The notes: generated by a model from the letters alone, not told the origin. 39,485 bases of DNA from Patescibacteria group bacterium (GCA_023380935.1 JAMCST010000010.1:1-39485); one strand, 5' to 3'; positions 26,201-34,111 are shown, numbered from the stretch's first letter. Program-made: numbers and translations.

Positions 26201-27477
26201 GCTTCGGTATGGACAACGGCCGTCTTGACGTCGCGGCGCTTCTCCTGGTCTAAAAATTGCTGGTACTGCTGTTGTCTTTCCTGATTGGATTGAGCCATTC
26301 GTTGGGCGGCCACCGCTTCGACCGCCATACAAACAAACGGGGTACGACTGACGTCCACTCCACGGACAACGGCCGAAGCGATCGCCTTGTCCTCCGGCTT
26401 AATCAGGTCGGGGTTACGAATTATCCGTTCGATCGCCTGCAGTACCTTTATTTCATAGTCGGCCTGGCTTTCTTGCCGGTCGGGTGGAAGCAGTTTTTTC
26501 ACCCGCTCCAATAGTCCGTCTTTCCCCTGCACCGCATCGATGTCTGTCTGATTTTGACGGATAAAGTCGGCCAACTTAATTTTCTGGCTTGGAAGATCGA
26601 CGAGATGGCGCACTTCAAGATCAAGCTTGCTCTTGTTAACCGGCGGACGGGCTTCTTCCGACGGTGGTGAAATCGGCGGTTCAACAGACAATTCGGCAGC
26701 CGCAGTCGCATCAACCGACCGGTTATTAAACCGTTGGGTTAAAGTGTTAACAATTTGCTCCGGCGTTGCTTTGCCCAATTGTGACAACCGATCTTGTTCT
26801 TCGTCAGCGCACAATACGATTTTTTCACCCTTAACCATCTTTTCCCCCGACTGAATTTCCTTTACTGTTCCATCGGTTTGGATTACCCGAGTTATTCCTT
26901 TGCCTTCGTTGATGATGCGTGCCGTTCCGTCTGTTTCAATCACCGCGGCGGAAAATCCAACCAATTCATCACCAAGCACCCCCATCAGTTGTTTTACAGC
27001 CAGTTCTGCCTGCTGGATACCACCGGTTTCTGTTAGGGCGCGCAAAAAAACTACCGAAGTCAACGCACTAGATTCTCCACCGGCCCCCTGTTTACCCAAA
27101 CAATTTAGATACACCCCGCCGATTTGTTTTCCAATCATCTCCTGTACCTGTTTAGGCAAAGCTTCAACTTGTTCGGCGGTCAACGCGGGAATATGGTTAT
27201 TTTTGGCATTCAGATCATGTAGCCTTTGCGCCAAAGCCGCATAATTTTCCTTAGGGTTGACAATCGGTTGGTTGGATTCGTTATGGATTGTGCCAAACAA
27301 AACGGCCGTTGAAGGGTGAGTATTTTTTCCAAACGCAGCCACCGAATCCGGACAGATCGGTGTGATTTTGGGCAGAGCACAGCGGGCATCGCCGAAAATC
27401 AATCTTTCCGGCGGAGGTTGAATTTCAGAAAGGCCACTAACGGCAGAATTGACCGATAAAGCATGCGACTCTGCCAT
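20290..27477 (-). CDS. Giant multidomain protein: PP2C-like N-terminus, Pro/Ser repeats, Gly-rich hydrophobic helices, GT2-like C-terminus
   Basis: This 2395-residue protein is the largest in the window. Residues about 25-235 resemble a PP2C-type phosphatase: SALTSVVFLRAL, AAVIETDGTARIINEGKG and KIVLCADEEQDRLSQL, the last matching the usual LLLCSDGL motif with Ser-Asp-Gly altered to Ala-Asp-Glu, so activity is doubtful. Residues about 270-680 are charged and helical. Pro/Ser repeats with ISRPTIS lie at about 695-775 and again at about 1840-1870. Residues about 800-1470 are helical with Gly-rich hydrophobic stretches near 1169-1205 and 1421-1452. A beta-rich part (about 1500-1800) follows. Residues about 1990-2300 look like a GT2/GT-A fold: VRSVITIPA, LPADVKGIS (about 2134) and VGEDADIGMKC (about 2224), matching the ED motif of family 2 enzymes. 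There is no signal peptide. Function unknown; domain calls are by eye. Confidence 0.7.
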   Translation of the reverse strand: MAESHALSVNSAVSGLSEIQPPPERLIFGDARCALPKITPICPDSVAAFGKNTHPSTAVLFGTIHNESNQPIVNPKENYAALAQRLHDLNAKNNHIPALTAEQVEALPKQVQEMIGKQIGGVYLNCLGKQGAGGESSALTSVVFLRALTETGGIQQAELAVKQLMGVLGDELVGFSAAVIETDGTARIINEGKGITRVIQTDGTVKEIQSGEKMVKGEKIVLCADEEQDRLSQLGKATPEQIVNTLTQRFNNRSVDATAAAELSVEPPISPPSEEARPPVNKSKLDLEVRHLVDLPSQKIKLADFIRQNQTDIDAVQGKDGLLERVKKLLPPDRQESQADYEIKVLQAIERIIRNPDLIKPEDKAIASAVVRGVDVSRTPFVCMAVEAVAAQRMAQSNQERQQQYQQFLDQEKRRDVKTAVVHTEATASVEGDLNHIFTADKEWKLLPQRDLYAFTLVADQLLDAKIDEQGSYRERMRRLEMVLHDANANAAEKTTASRQLVDVRKDFYINCIEAIKTVNKPADINPVSDRPHDKVIIQMQERLRQIAKDPDAVKTMIGNYQGVGIKDKDALLSDRHQDKIQEILDDKERPYLFDYAIKGADLMRRRISYSLDGQLYEVPEEINYKQFEQRDKTIEEIAQTSIAAGTSAGSPTIVSAQTPASQTQTVSSAYSVIQPSGKTAGPSSGYPVISQSSAAMPGISQPAVSRPASGTSQPTISYPPVTPGISRPTISSSNAGISRPTISQPSIYPGISRPTLSTPYRPYGPTPGPSRPGPLPNEVNFGLAAAKQRLEHTDQSGTRVADLEVLEERDREAARLLMNEDRKKWEAKAPLIKKFFSRFWKYNVGLTATYAKEKGHAHKLFAESGIQMTTLPFEFVTAVDKLANQQVKDKRNNLIRRGMGKLRDLGNELVFRERELHRERVSVIRQLRQALEYPNDPNNRVWIQSHQGLYNQYTQMLAQDYQAAEAVAQRVSSQFADEMVHHVVGEKRAQHAVVLNGPVGDFFRNEIIRPLLTTGLATRTVNAEQLMEIRAKIQNFFFDPRFVSWYDGQPQDIKDSLKLSLSYGTDIVPYINEVLLPQLLQAQDHGRSVANLDQYVANLVLKVNVGTLESGQKGIVREDKIERLAARSITNQRVFKLYQEIRASGNAPQVVPDTYLNAPTGRAKWLGKTASVGIGHVGAGLLAGGGIYTAQRLMRMGGNLAVPVAGGAAVGAVVRGFEEARQFTREYEEHNIEGELGYSFARDARRRNEMLRIEISKRQMEGELTVPMRQLLQTLERNQPITETEVMQLMGLVADTIARLHINDFYGDEKGFGVLAAQNPQSYQVEKTNLELTKAQAKVALRRYLTGNAATQTNIANQLGITTPAGQDATEYIVTELARVQVDAIKNGAGLPPAFQVAMGNLAVSKAESIVAREKAFKRARFKRAVGASAITLAGGLVGVGAGKVASWGVNRALELAAAHNAIPIPTVENWLINHGLLVKNAVPGKDVLLPPGPKPELHSGLNFQLPTGFTATETANGIDITDTKTGVVHKFLYNRVNGQVKNISPIDTKETLFVKIGPDKGPAVPAGALGKLAADVDAFVRGNGMEANHMMFTKPPGDVDFHVIWPEHVKLSGDHAGHELEGHVGFGFDAVKKQWKMDVKGLLNFGGTIDEKAIDPHIPGLDWRKDNGLIELIGKTPDKQINPQDLFVILKMHDGQRIYAPLDASGNFILPPVFQDGTPIGGPNPHLFQWWGVGVLQKPDNGAVIEASEWFKTRDMTQLDGVKEHFLASVKLEGEPVPQLESLPRDVTFGMKTTDIHAVANIDLPLPPLVWPRRPLEAPEGIKGGVADSLPIAPVRTTRIGPTISSPGISYPGISRPTISQPRPGTISQPQAAGTRNSSGTTVASVVSGTGGSAPTGTPRAPAISSPGTTTGVTAAAPYSYSPVPTGEAFSTIGSPYPNEALESAINQYSGMSRSYLRPLEDQEKWKKDRSVTLEANPQAKLDQQTELGLYFQKMSTSRRQRIEGLVSQSAVPMKDTVRSVITIPAAAALETENIIKTLDLLTKQQNADPQNYEVVLYLNWRENADMTKVQQTIDNVNEFIRNNPAFPLRVFTEQLESATFTIGDVMKTVNDIALKRVQDAGIKEDVLTTVLPADVKGISNTFIEKLMENVNKDKDIYTCKIDFGTMFYDRFPGFHVPMRVLQAILRLSESSYPAPLFTSGAGLQIKSSMLAAIGNYDETLKVGEDADIGMKCVAARLGNQQQYTEKDFPIGRSSLDMWVEVDPARLLDRYRNGESILSAWNDFAEGGYKARPINPSRNDENLETEWPEIQERIEAQLSSLNASYDNQLIDRAFNLMLFGKASWERTNDGRIILTEEGKKRLFDALFEYRDRNYKNIKYQSDDGNVKGVKVNE
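21866..21953 (-). repeat. Second block of PGIS/PTIS Pro-Ser repeats inside the giant gene
   Basis: Short units such as SSPGISYPGISRPTISQP recur here and again at 25205-25390 in the same reading frame, about 3.3 kb apart. Each block joins two larger parts of the protein, so they look like matching flexible linkers that arose by local duplication. Confidence 0.6.
25205..25390 (-). repeat. First block of PGISRPTIS-type repeats inside the giant gene
   Basis: At least five units of the type GISRPTIS or GTSQPTIS follow each other with variable spacing, encoding a Pro/Ser-rich linker at about residues 695-757 of the giant protein. Confidence 0.65.
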
Positions 27478-27570
27478 TGATTAATTAAGTGACAAATTCA
27501 CTAATAACTTTTATTTTGATATATTGGGATATAAAAATCAATACGTACGAAAAAACAACCAACTGTCGAT

Positions 27571-28098
27571 TTAAACCTTGTGCTCGGAGGAAGTCGACTG
27601 GCCCTCTTTTGCTTGTTGAGTCCTAACAAAATCTTTTATGGCGTCTTCAACCTCTTGTAAATCGCCCTCCCACCCAGCTAAATCTCGAGCGCCTTCGGAC
27701 ATAATAAGAGTCATAAAATCACCAACGCTCTGCTCCACCGCTCCTCTGTCTTTTAGATCTATTAAGGCTTGGAAATCAGATGGAGTTAATCTAATCGCTC
27801 CGAATGAACTATCCCTTATTCGATCAATGGCCTCTTGAATTCTACCAGTTCTCTCGTCGACTTCTAACGAGGGAAAATTCTCAACCAAATCTCTCATCGC
27901 CCTAATTGGGCTGTTTAAGTTTAGATTGTCACCTCCTTTTTTACAAGCTTGACGAAACCGTAAAGTAACAAGACTGGCGGCAAGATAACCGTCGCGTCTG
28001 GCCGGTGGCTGATTCGGTCCACACCGATGTTGATACTCTTCCTGAAACCTTGTTAAAAAAACCGGTGGTCTAATCATGGCATCCATAGTTTTATTCAA
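27571..28098 (-). CDS. Helical cytoplasmic protein, unknown (TTG start)
   Basis: The protein has 175 residues from TTG 28098; an in-frame ATG at 28086 would give 171. An AAAGGA lies about 13 bases upstream of the TTG, too far to be decisive. The sequence is soluble and mostly helical, with an acidic C-terminal half (WEGDLQEVEDAIKDFV) and no membrane segment or known motif. It lies 93 bases upstream of the giant gene on the same strand and is divergent from the 572-residue gene at 28178. It may be transcribed with the giant gene, though the gap 27478-27570 is AT-rich and could hold a separate promoter. Function unknown. Confidence 0.55.
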   Translation of the reverse strand: MNKTMDAMIRPPVFLTRFQEEYQHRCGPNQPPARRDGYLAASLVTLRFRQACKKGGDNLNLNSPIRAMRDLVENFPSLEVDERTGRIQEAIDRIRDSSFGAIRLTPSDFQALIDLKDRGAVEQSVGDFMTLIMSEGARDLAGWEGDLQEVEDAIKDFVRTQQAKEGQSTSSEHKV

Positions 28099-28177
28099 AG
28101 AATTTACTAATATCCTTTATGGTGCTATATTTATATAGAAAAGTCAATATATTTAATCTATATTATTTATTGAACAT

Positions 28178-29896
28178 ATGCCAGACGGACCAACCATCGA
28201 AATCACTCCTGCCGAAGTTCTCCGTTCAGTTCCGGTCGCAGACGCAATCCAGTCACGTTTTTTAGTCCAGTCCCATTTTGGTGACCGTGCTTTTGACCCA
28301 GCCGACCGCCAGCTCCATCTTAACCCCAACCAAGCCCGTCAGGCTGTCGCGCGTTTTCAACCCGATTTTACCGATCTGTCGCGCGCGTCAATGAACGAAG
28401 CCGGAGAAAAATACGCCGGAAAACCGTTTGATCTGGTTTATGGCGAATGGCAGAATAACTTTTTAGTCAGTGTCGGCGCCGACTCGGATAAACGCACGTT
28501 GGTTCAAACCCTCCTCGATCTGCCCGAGTCACACATCCCATCAGCAGGGGACGTTAACCGCCTTTATGAACTTTATCGTTTCCGTCCAGGAGAAATCAGT
28601 CGCAGATTGATGGCTGATTACTTTCGACGCCTGCTAACCGTCTGCCCTACTCCGGCTGACTTTTCTGCCCATCGCCAGGAGATTGTCTGGTTGAGCCAGA
28701 TGCTTTATGGTGATAAAGTTTTAGGAACAATTATTGCAGAAAACGCCGATATCACAAGCAGGCAGCGAAACGTTGAAGCCGCTACAACCTTAGAAAAACT
28801 TATCCACTCTGACCAGCCGGAAACCGCTGTAGTCAATAACCCTTCAGGCGAAGCCGCCAAACTACTGAAGGAATATTTGCGTCTGCGCGGTGCAAAATCC
28901 ACTCCGGAATCTGACTTAACCGCACCCTTGACCGTGACACCGGAAGTTTCCACACTGCCCGAAGACCCTTACGCCGCATTATTAACTTTGGCTGGTGAAC
29001 CGATCCCCGATCAAAACACGACAACTTACCAACCAATCAGCGTTAATCCGACTACTCCACCCGAACCGCCAATTCCTTCACCTGTTAGTCAACCGCAGAT
29101 GATTTTGGCACCGGAAACCGAGACACCAAACAACCTAACTGACCCAGCTGTATTATTAGACGAATCAGTAAAGCTACCCTTTAGTAAAAAAGTCGCTGCC
29201 GCCTTTCATCCGTTACGGGTTTTTGCCGGTAAAACCGAGAGATTTGCCAATCAAGTCATTGAAAAGCAAGAACACATTGCCCGTCAGATGATTAAGGCCG
29301 GCGAAGAACTGCCTAGTTGGATACCGGTTCTCCCAGCCTGGCTGAAATTCATGGGCAACCAGCAGATGCTGTGGCACAGCCTGACCGAACGCGATCCCAG
29401 AACCGGTCACTTTTTGCCGGCCAAAGAGCGCTGGGAAAAAATGAAGGGGTTTGGGGCCGACATGCTGGTTAACCAGTTCAAAAGCGCCACCGACGCCATC
29501 ACCCTAGTTGCCCTGGTCGGCGTAGGGCCACTTTCCGGGCCGGCCGAAGCTGTCAAGGTTACCGAGGCGGTGGGGAAAACCAAAGCGATCCTCACCGGAC
29601 TGACCGGAGACGAGGCAGAAACTACCATGGTCGAACTATTCCCCCAGTTATTAAAAACCGCCGGACAGTACTGCGGTAAGCCTATTACTAAACACAGCCT
29701 GTCTGTAACCGCTGCATTTTTTGATAAAGCATTCGGTATAGCGACAGTGAAAGAAACCACGATTGCACAGCTAAAGAACAATCCCCAATGGCAGAATTTA
29801 AAAAGTCAATTGACCGCTGCCCTGGCTGATGAACCTGATCAGAAAACCAAGGACGCGGTGTTTGAGGTGATAGCTAAAGCGACAGCGACAAGATAA
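28178..29896 (+). CDS. Large helical protein sharing an N-terminal domain with the kinase-like protein
   Basis: The protein has 572 residues. Residues about 25-238 align by eye with residues 30-252 of the kinase-like protein at 17491: RAFDPADRQLHLNPNQARQ against KYLDPNQTGFSPIEKTQ, then GDVNRLYELY against QQIERFYHLY, and a conserved QP followed by a helix with E...LL.Y. A Pro/Thr linker (about 240-330) leads to a C-terminal helical domain with WIPVLPAWLKFMGNQQM (about 380) and a Gly-rich hydrophobic stretch ITLVALVGVGPLSGP (about 440). There is no signal peptide. The transcript start is probably within about 5 bases of the ATG (TATTAT at 28161-28166). Function unknown; the shared domain points to the same pathway as the kinase-like protein. 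Confidence 0.6.
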   Translation: MPDGPTIEITPAEVLRSVPVADAIQSRFLVQSHFGDRAFDPADRQLHLNPNQARQAVARFQPDFTDLSRASMNEAGEKYAGKPFDLVYGEWQNNFLVSVGADSDKRTLVQTLLDLPESHIPSAGDVNRLYELYRFRPGEISRRLMADYFRRLLTVCPTPADFSAHRQEIVWLSQMLYGDKVLGTIIAENADITSRQRNVEAATTLEKLIHSDQPETAVVNNPSGEAAKLLKEYLRLRGAKSTPESDLTAPLTVTPEVSTLPEDPYAALLTLAGEPIPDQNTTTYQPISVNPTTPPEPPIPSPVSQPQMILAPETETPNNLTDPAVLLDESVKLPFSKKVAAAFHPLRVFAGKTERFANQVIEKQEHIARQMIKAGEELPSWIPVLPAWLKFMGNQQMLWHSLTERDPRTGHFLPAKERWEKMKGFGADMLVNQFKSATDAITLVALVGVGPLSGPAEAVKVTEAVGKTKAILTGLTGDEAETTMVELFPQLLKTAGQYCGKPITKHSLSVTAAFFDKAFGIATVKETTIAQLKNNPQWQNLKSQLTAALADEPDQKTKDAVFEVIAKATATR

Positions 29897-29929
29897 TTAT
29901 TTACTTATTAACCAGTAAATAGCAATCTC

Positions 29930-29959
29930 TTGACAAACTAACACTATTAATAATATATT
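29930..29959 (+). promoter_or_regulatory. Sigma70-like promoter for the 665-residue gene
   Basis: A perfect TTGACA (29930-29935) and TATATT (29954-29959) are 18 bases apart. Predicted +1 near 29966 gives a leader of about 30 bases without an obvious Shine-Dalgarno. This lies in the 29897-29995 gap, so the gene is probably not dependent on readthrough from the 572-residue gene. Confidence 0.6.
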
Positions 29960-29995
29960 AAATGTAAGAGTTGTTCTTATATCTAATCAGTAATC

Positions 29996-31993
29996 ATGCC
30001 TGAAGTCACATCCAATCAACAAGGTGTAATGGAAGCAGCGCAACGCGCGCAAGCTGAAGCTTTTCGACTGGGCACCGGCGGGTTAGAAATAGAAAGAGTG
30101 CAACAAAACGGAGCCCGATATGTATTGGAAACGAGGTTAAGTCAACACGCAGCAACAATAAAACAAACTCCGGTTGATCAAAGAGATCCACACAAAGTAG
30201 AACTATATAAGGGTCTTAAACAGGCACTCACAGCCGATATTGGCCCAGGAAGAAACGACCAACGGCCCATTTCTCCCGGGGAACGACAATCTATCTCCGC
30301 CGTCGTACAATCACTCGGAACCAACTTAATCATCAGCACTCTTGAACCAGAGCAACATGAGGCCTTATCAAACCTGATTGAATTAAGAAACAAATATTCG
30401 ACGGGAGAAGAGTTAAATGTGGATGAAAACGAAACGGTAAGGGAATCGCTTCGCGTTTTATTAGGTAAACGCAATGTCGACGGTAACTTTGTCTATGAGG
30501 CTCCATCGTCAAACGAGCAGTCCAAACAGTCAGGCAAGCCCGAAAGCGTATTTCTTGGTAACGACGCGATTAAAAAACTCCCTAAAGAACAACAGGAGCT
30601 ATTGTCTAAACCAACCACCGAACTTACCCCAACGCAACGAATGGAAAAAACCAAGCTTCTCATTCGTTTGTCAAAGGACCGACTTGCAGCGAAAAGACAC
30701 ATAGCCGAACGTTTAGATTCCATTAATTCCAGTCGACGGGACATTGTTAAAATGCTGGTGACTTTTCGTGATCAGTTGAAGGATGTGGAAGCCACAATCC
30801 AGGCAAATCACTTAACGCCGGCCGAAAGAGACTTAGTGCATGACCTTCTTAATTATTCAGCTTCAGAGATATCAGGGATATTCAATGCAGAAGCCATGGC
30901 GTCAGCGGAACAAAGTTTAGATAAATTCTCCCGGGCATTGGAGGAAAATTTCGATCCCGACTTCTTAGATTACGCGGAAAAACTGCAGGCTTTGAACGTC
31001 GCACAAGCAAAACTTATGGCCAAGCGTAGTCCGGCCCGCGCCAGAATCTTTCGACGGGTATTTGGTTTAGTCCATCAAGTAGATGCAAAGGCAAGAATGG
31101 GCTATGTCAATCGTGATGCCAATAGATCTAGGTCTGATGTCGACCGGATCGTCGATGACCAAAAAGATCAGTTTTCCGTCCTTAGGTACTCTAAGGGTTT
31201 GCTTGGGCGTGGTTTTAAAAACCTTCACTTTGAAGATATTGATGCCATTCTCAAGGCTGGGGGCGGATTTCAAGTTAGAGCCCCCGATGAAACAACCGAA
31301 CTTAGGCAACGCATATATAAAGATATTATTGATATATCAATCTACGGGGTTGATTTATCCAACGAACCGTCCGTTAGCGCTCCCGCATTTGCCGCCAACG
31401 AAACACAAACGCCAAGGCCCGCTGAAGCGCAATCGACCGTTTCCACGCCTACTAATCGCCCAGAAGCCCCATTGCTTTCAGGTGAGGTTAAACTCACCTA
31501 TGCTAATGTGGCCGACTTAGTTAATAATATTGTCGGGGCAAAAATGTTACGCGACATTCGGGAAAGCCGGGATGTTACTTATGAATCAGTCGAAGGCGAC
31601 ATGAATGATACGCTAGGCGGTTTGTTTGTTACGCTGCGTGATAAGCTGGGCATGTCAGAGGTCGACGCTAACCTGGTGTTAAATGACATTAGGAGACGAA
31701 ATGAACAGGCGGCCACCAGAATAAAGACAACACTGCCGACTGGCCCAGAGGGAAGCATGCATCTTAGCGGAACAGCACCAACTTCAACTGCTCCGGAGAC
31801 GATCATCCGAACGGCCCAGAAGGTCTTTGACTCTGCCAAACCCGGTAACGTTAACCAAGAAGCACTAGACAGAGAACCCTTACCTCAACCAGTTAAAGAT
31901 CGCATTAAAACTGGATTAGAAACTAGTGGTGTCGGTTTTTTACTGTTATTATTTAGCGCTTATAAGAAAAAAGCCACCCCACCAACCGCATGA
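29996..31993 (+). CDS. Large helical protein with short C-terminal hydrophobic tail, unknown
   Basis: The protein has 665 residues. It is strongly helical and charged through residues about 1-440, including likely coiled coil around 210-330 (KTKLLIRLSKDRLAAKRHIA). A Pro/Thr linker at about 462-495 leads to a second helical domain (about 500-570). The end is a short hydrophobic run followed by lysines (GVGFLLLLFSAYKKK), resembling a tail anchor. There is no signal peptide and no catalytic motif. It overlaps the 72-residue gene at 31990 by ATGA. The PPP-type phosphatase encoded convergently at 32211-34109 also ends in a hydrophobic segment plus lysines, so the two could sit on the same membrane face. 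Function unknown. Confidence 0.6.
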   Translation: MPEVTSNQQGVMEAAQRAQAEAFRLGTGGLEIERVQQNGARYVLETRLSQHAATIKQTPVDQRDPHKVELYKGLKQALTADIGPGRNDQRPISPGERQSISAVVQSLGTNLIISTLEPEQHEALSNLIELRNKYSTGEELNVDENETVRESLRVLLGKRNVDGNFVYEAPSSNEQSKQSGKPESVFLGNDAIKKLPKEQQELLSKPTTELTPTQRMEKTKLLIRLSKDRLAAKRHIAERLDSINSSRRDIVKMLVTFRDQLKDVEATIQANHLTPAERDLVHDLLNYSASEISGIFNAEAMASAEQSLDKFSRALEENFDPDFLDYAEKLQALNVAQAKLMAKRSPARARIFRRVFGLVHQVDAKARMGYVNRDANRSRSDVDRIVDDQKDQFSVLRYSKGLLGRGFKNLHFEDIDAILKAGGGFQVRAPDETTELRQRIYKDIIDISIYGVDLSNEPSVSAPAFAANETQTPRPAEAQSTVSTPTNRPEAPLLSGEVKLTYANVADLVNNIVGAKMLRDIRESRDVTYESVEGDMNDTLGGLFVTLRDKLGMSEVDANLVLNDIRRRNEQAATRIKTTLPTGPEGSMHLSGTAPTSTAPETIIRTAQKVFDSAKPGNVNQEALDREPLPQPVKDRIKTGLETSGVGFLLLLFSAYKKKATPPTA

Positions 31994-32208
31994 ACGACGT
32001 TAATCAAAATTCCAACCAAACGCAGTCTTCAGAAGAGCAAAAAAGACTAAAAGAGTTGTGGGAACAAATTGAAACGGCCAATATTACAAGCAACGATATA
32101 CAAAAAGCCACCGATAAGATAAAAGAACAGCGTCTGACTAATTCACAGATCGAAGAACTGCGCGCTGAAATTAAGAAACAGGCCAACTCTCCAGCGGACA
32201 AACCGTAA
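31990..32208 (+). CDS. Small charged helical protein, unknown
   Basis: This 72-residue protein starts inside the stop of the 665-residue gene (ATGA overlap), so the two are translationally coupled and probably work together. The sequence is polar with one or two long amphipathic helices (QKRLKELWEQIETANITSND, KIKEQRLTNSQIEELRAEIK) flanked by Asn/Gln-rich and Pro-containing ends. No membrane segment. It is convergent with the phosphatase gene, whose stop begins at 32211. No family recognised; a coiled-coil adapter is plausible. Confidence 0.55.
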   Translation: MNDVNQNSNQTQSSEEQKRLKELWEQIETANITSNDIQKATDKIKEQRLTNSQIEELRAEIKKQANSPADKP

Positions 32209-32210
32209 TT

Positions 32211-34109
32211 TTAGCCAGCCCCCTGTGGTTTCTTTTCGAGCGCCTTTAGTAGGGCAAAAAGCGCAAGCAACGAACCCAGCTGCCCGACCACTCTTACCCC
32301 TCGAGCGGCTTTTTCCTGTACGACCTTCTTCACCCGTTCACTTTTAAGAAAACGAGCAATCATTTTTACGTCTTCTTTGTCAGCTAATTGACTCTGCTCA
32401 AGGTGACGCAACGTATCGGTGGCTACCTCGCCGTCGGCAACTGCCTGGGTAATCTGCCGGCCGATACCTATCATCGGCGCCTGTTGGGCCTCCTCATCAG
32501 ACACACCAAAAGCCTGCGCCAAAACAGTTAACGCGTTTGATTCCTTGAGTGGCTGACGGCGGGCAATTAACTCGTCCAATTGTCCCTGGAGATTGACACA
32601 TTGACCTTGCAATTCCTTGGTTTTCTGGCTGTTTGGCTGAGCCGATCTGACGGTCTCGGCAATCGAATTAATTTCCAGTTGTTTGGCTCCAATCTGTAAA
32701 TCCAAACCAAGCGCCCGCCGCCTGGATTGCCGGCCCGGGTCATTAATGGTAGCTGCCTCGCTGATATACTGATCTCCCAGTTTGCTTAACTGTTCGGAAA
32801 AATTACCGCCGTGGCTAATAACCTCAAGCATCTGATGGGCGATTTCCGGCATCTCAATCCCAAAGTCCGCTGCCAACTCCCGCGTCAGAGCGTTTTCCGC
32901 CTCTTTTGACCTCTCCGCTTCGCTTTTTACCGGCGGGGCCAACTCGACCCGGCGGTCCATCGGATAACGATGCTCAAGCAGCGCTTTGCCGTCTGAACCA
33001 ACCACGGCTTTGTCTACCTCTAAATAAGTAACATGTACCTCGTCCGGCTGCCCATCGTTTACCTCAAGTTTAGTGATGCGCGCCGCACCGGTACGGTAAT
33101 ACTCTTCGTCGGCATAAAGAAAACGGGGTAGTGCCTTACTAGTGGTTTCATCCAACATTGTCGTGGCCGCCGCCTGCTTACCCATTTCCGGCCGATAAGG
33201 CGTGTGACCGACTACAATCAGATTAATTTCACCGGCATTTTCTCCTCGACTTTTCTTGCCGGTCATCTGACCGTTGAGCTGCTCACGCAGTTTGTGGGCT
33301 TTAAGCGGATCACGTACCACTTCCTGAAAGTTAGTTTCTCTTACCCAAAACGGGTTATCTTTGTTGTTCACATCATTACCACCGTGATTGGCTAACCACT
33401 CAATCACTCTCTTATCTCCTTGTCTTATGGCTGCCTGGATTTTATCCATTGCGTCGATGCCGCTTCCGTAATTGACACCATTAATGGTCACCGGTAACAA
33501 ACTGCCGGTGGCGGGATCGGCCAGAAAACCAGCGTGGGTTACCAACACGTTGTCTACCACCGTATAGGTTTTGCCGTAATTGATAAGAAATTGGTACAAC
33601 TCTTGCAGTTGCGGATGATTGCGAGCTTGGTCGGCCGAGACGATCCCTAACTGATTCAACATTGCCATTCCGCCGTTGCCAAACCAGGTCATAAATGCTT
33701 CATTGTTTCCCTGCATCGCCGCCATAAATAACAGTTCGTGGTTTCCGTAATTCCAAACCGCCTTCCCCTCTTTTACCAATTGCATCATTACCTTAGCCGC
33801 CTCTAGAGAATGGGCTCCACGGTCAATTACATCACCGGCACTGACAATCACTTCTCCCTCCTTCATGTTTTCGGTGAACTCGGAAAAAGGCGGCTCTTGT
33901 ACCGGTTGATTAACCGGCGTACTGTGTTTTACAATCTCCCGGCCGCCGTGGTAGTCGGGGATGATGCGGACGTTTTTTACATAAAACGTATTTTCCTGGA
34001 TTGGTTTATCGACCTCTGGCGGTTGAATCGTTTCTGATCTTGCCACCGATGTTGCTAGTGGGGACAGACCATCACCGATTTCTGCAACCGCTACGCTAGT
34101 GTTACCCAT
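32211..34109 (-). CDS. PPP-type metallophosphatase with helical C-terminal region and hydrophobic tail
   Basis: This 632-residue protein has a calcineurin-like metallophosphatase domain at about 45-310 with the PPP signature. Asp52-x-His54 in IIPDYHGG, GDVIDRG (92-98), GNHE (122-125), THAG with His192, and GHTP with His302 provide the dinuclear metal site. Members dephosphorylate Ser/Thr proteins or hydrolyse Ap4A-type dinucleotides; which one cannot be told. Residues about 390-600 are helical with likely coiled coil. The C-terminus has a hydrophobic helix (VVGQLGSLLALFALLKAL, about 607-624) followed by lysines, suggesting a membrane tail anchor. The start ATG is 2 bases after the stop of the 115-residue gene upstream, so they form an operon. 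All metal-binding motifs are intact, so it is probably active. Confidence 0.85.
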   Translation of the reverse strand: MGNTSVAVAEIGDGLSPLATSVARSETIQPPEVDKPIQENTFYVKNVRIIPDYHGGREIVKHSTPVNQPVQEPPFSEFTENMKEGEVIVSAGDVIDRGAHSLEAAKVMMQLVKEGKAVWNYGNHELLFMAAMQGNNEAFMTWFGNGGMAMLNQLGIVSADQARNHPQLQELYQFLINYGKTYTVVDNVLVTHAGFLADPATGSLLPVTINGVNYGSGIDAMDKIQAAIRQGDKRVIEWLANHGGNDVNNKDNPFWVRETNFQEVVRDPLKAHKLREQLNGQMTGKKSRGENAGEINLIVVGHTPYRPEMGKQAAATTMLDETTSKALPRFLYADEEYYRTGAARITKLEVNDGQPDEVHVTYLEVDKAVVGSDGKALLEHRYPMDRRVELAPPVKSEAERSKEAENALTRELAADFGIEMPEIAHQMLEVISHGGNFSEQLSKLGDQYISEAATINDPGRQSRRRALGLDLQIGAKQLEINSIAETVRSAQPNSQKTKELQGQCVNLQGQLDELIARRQPLKESNALTVLAQAFGVSDEEAQQAPMIGIGRQITQAVADGEVATDTLRHLEQSQLADKEDVKMIARFLKSERVKKVVQEKAARGVRVVGQLGSLLALFALLKALEKKPQGAG

Positions 34110-34111
34110 AG

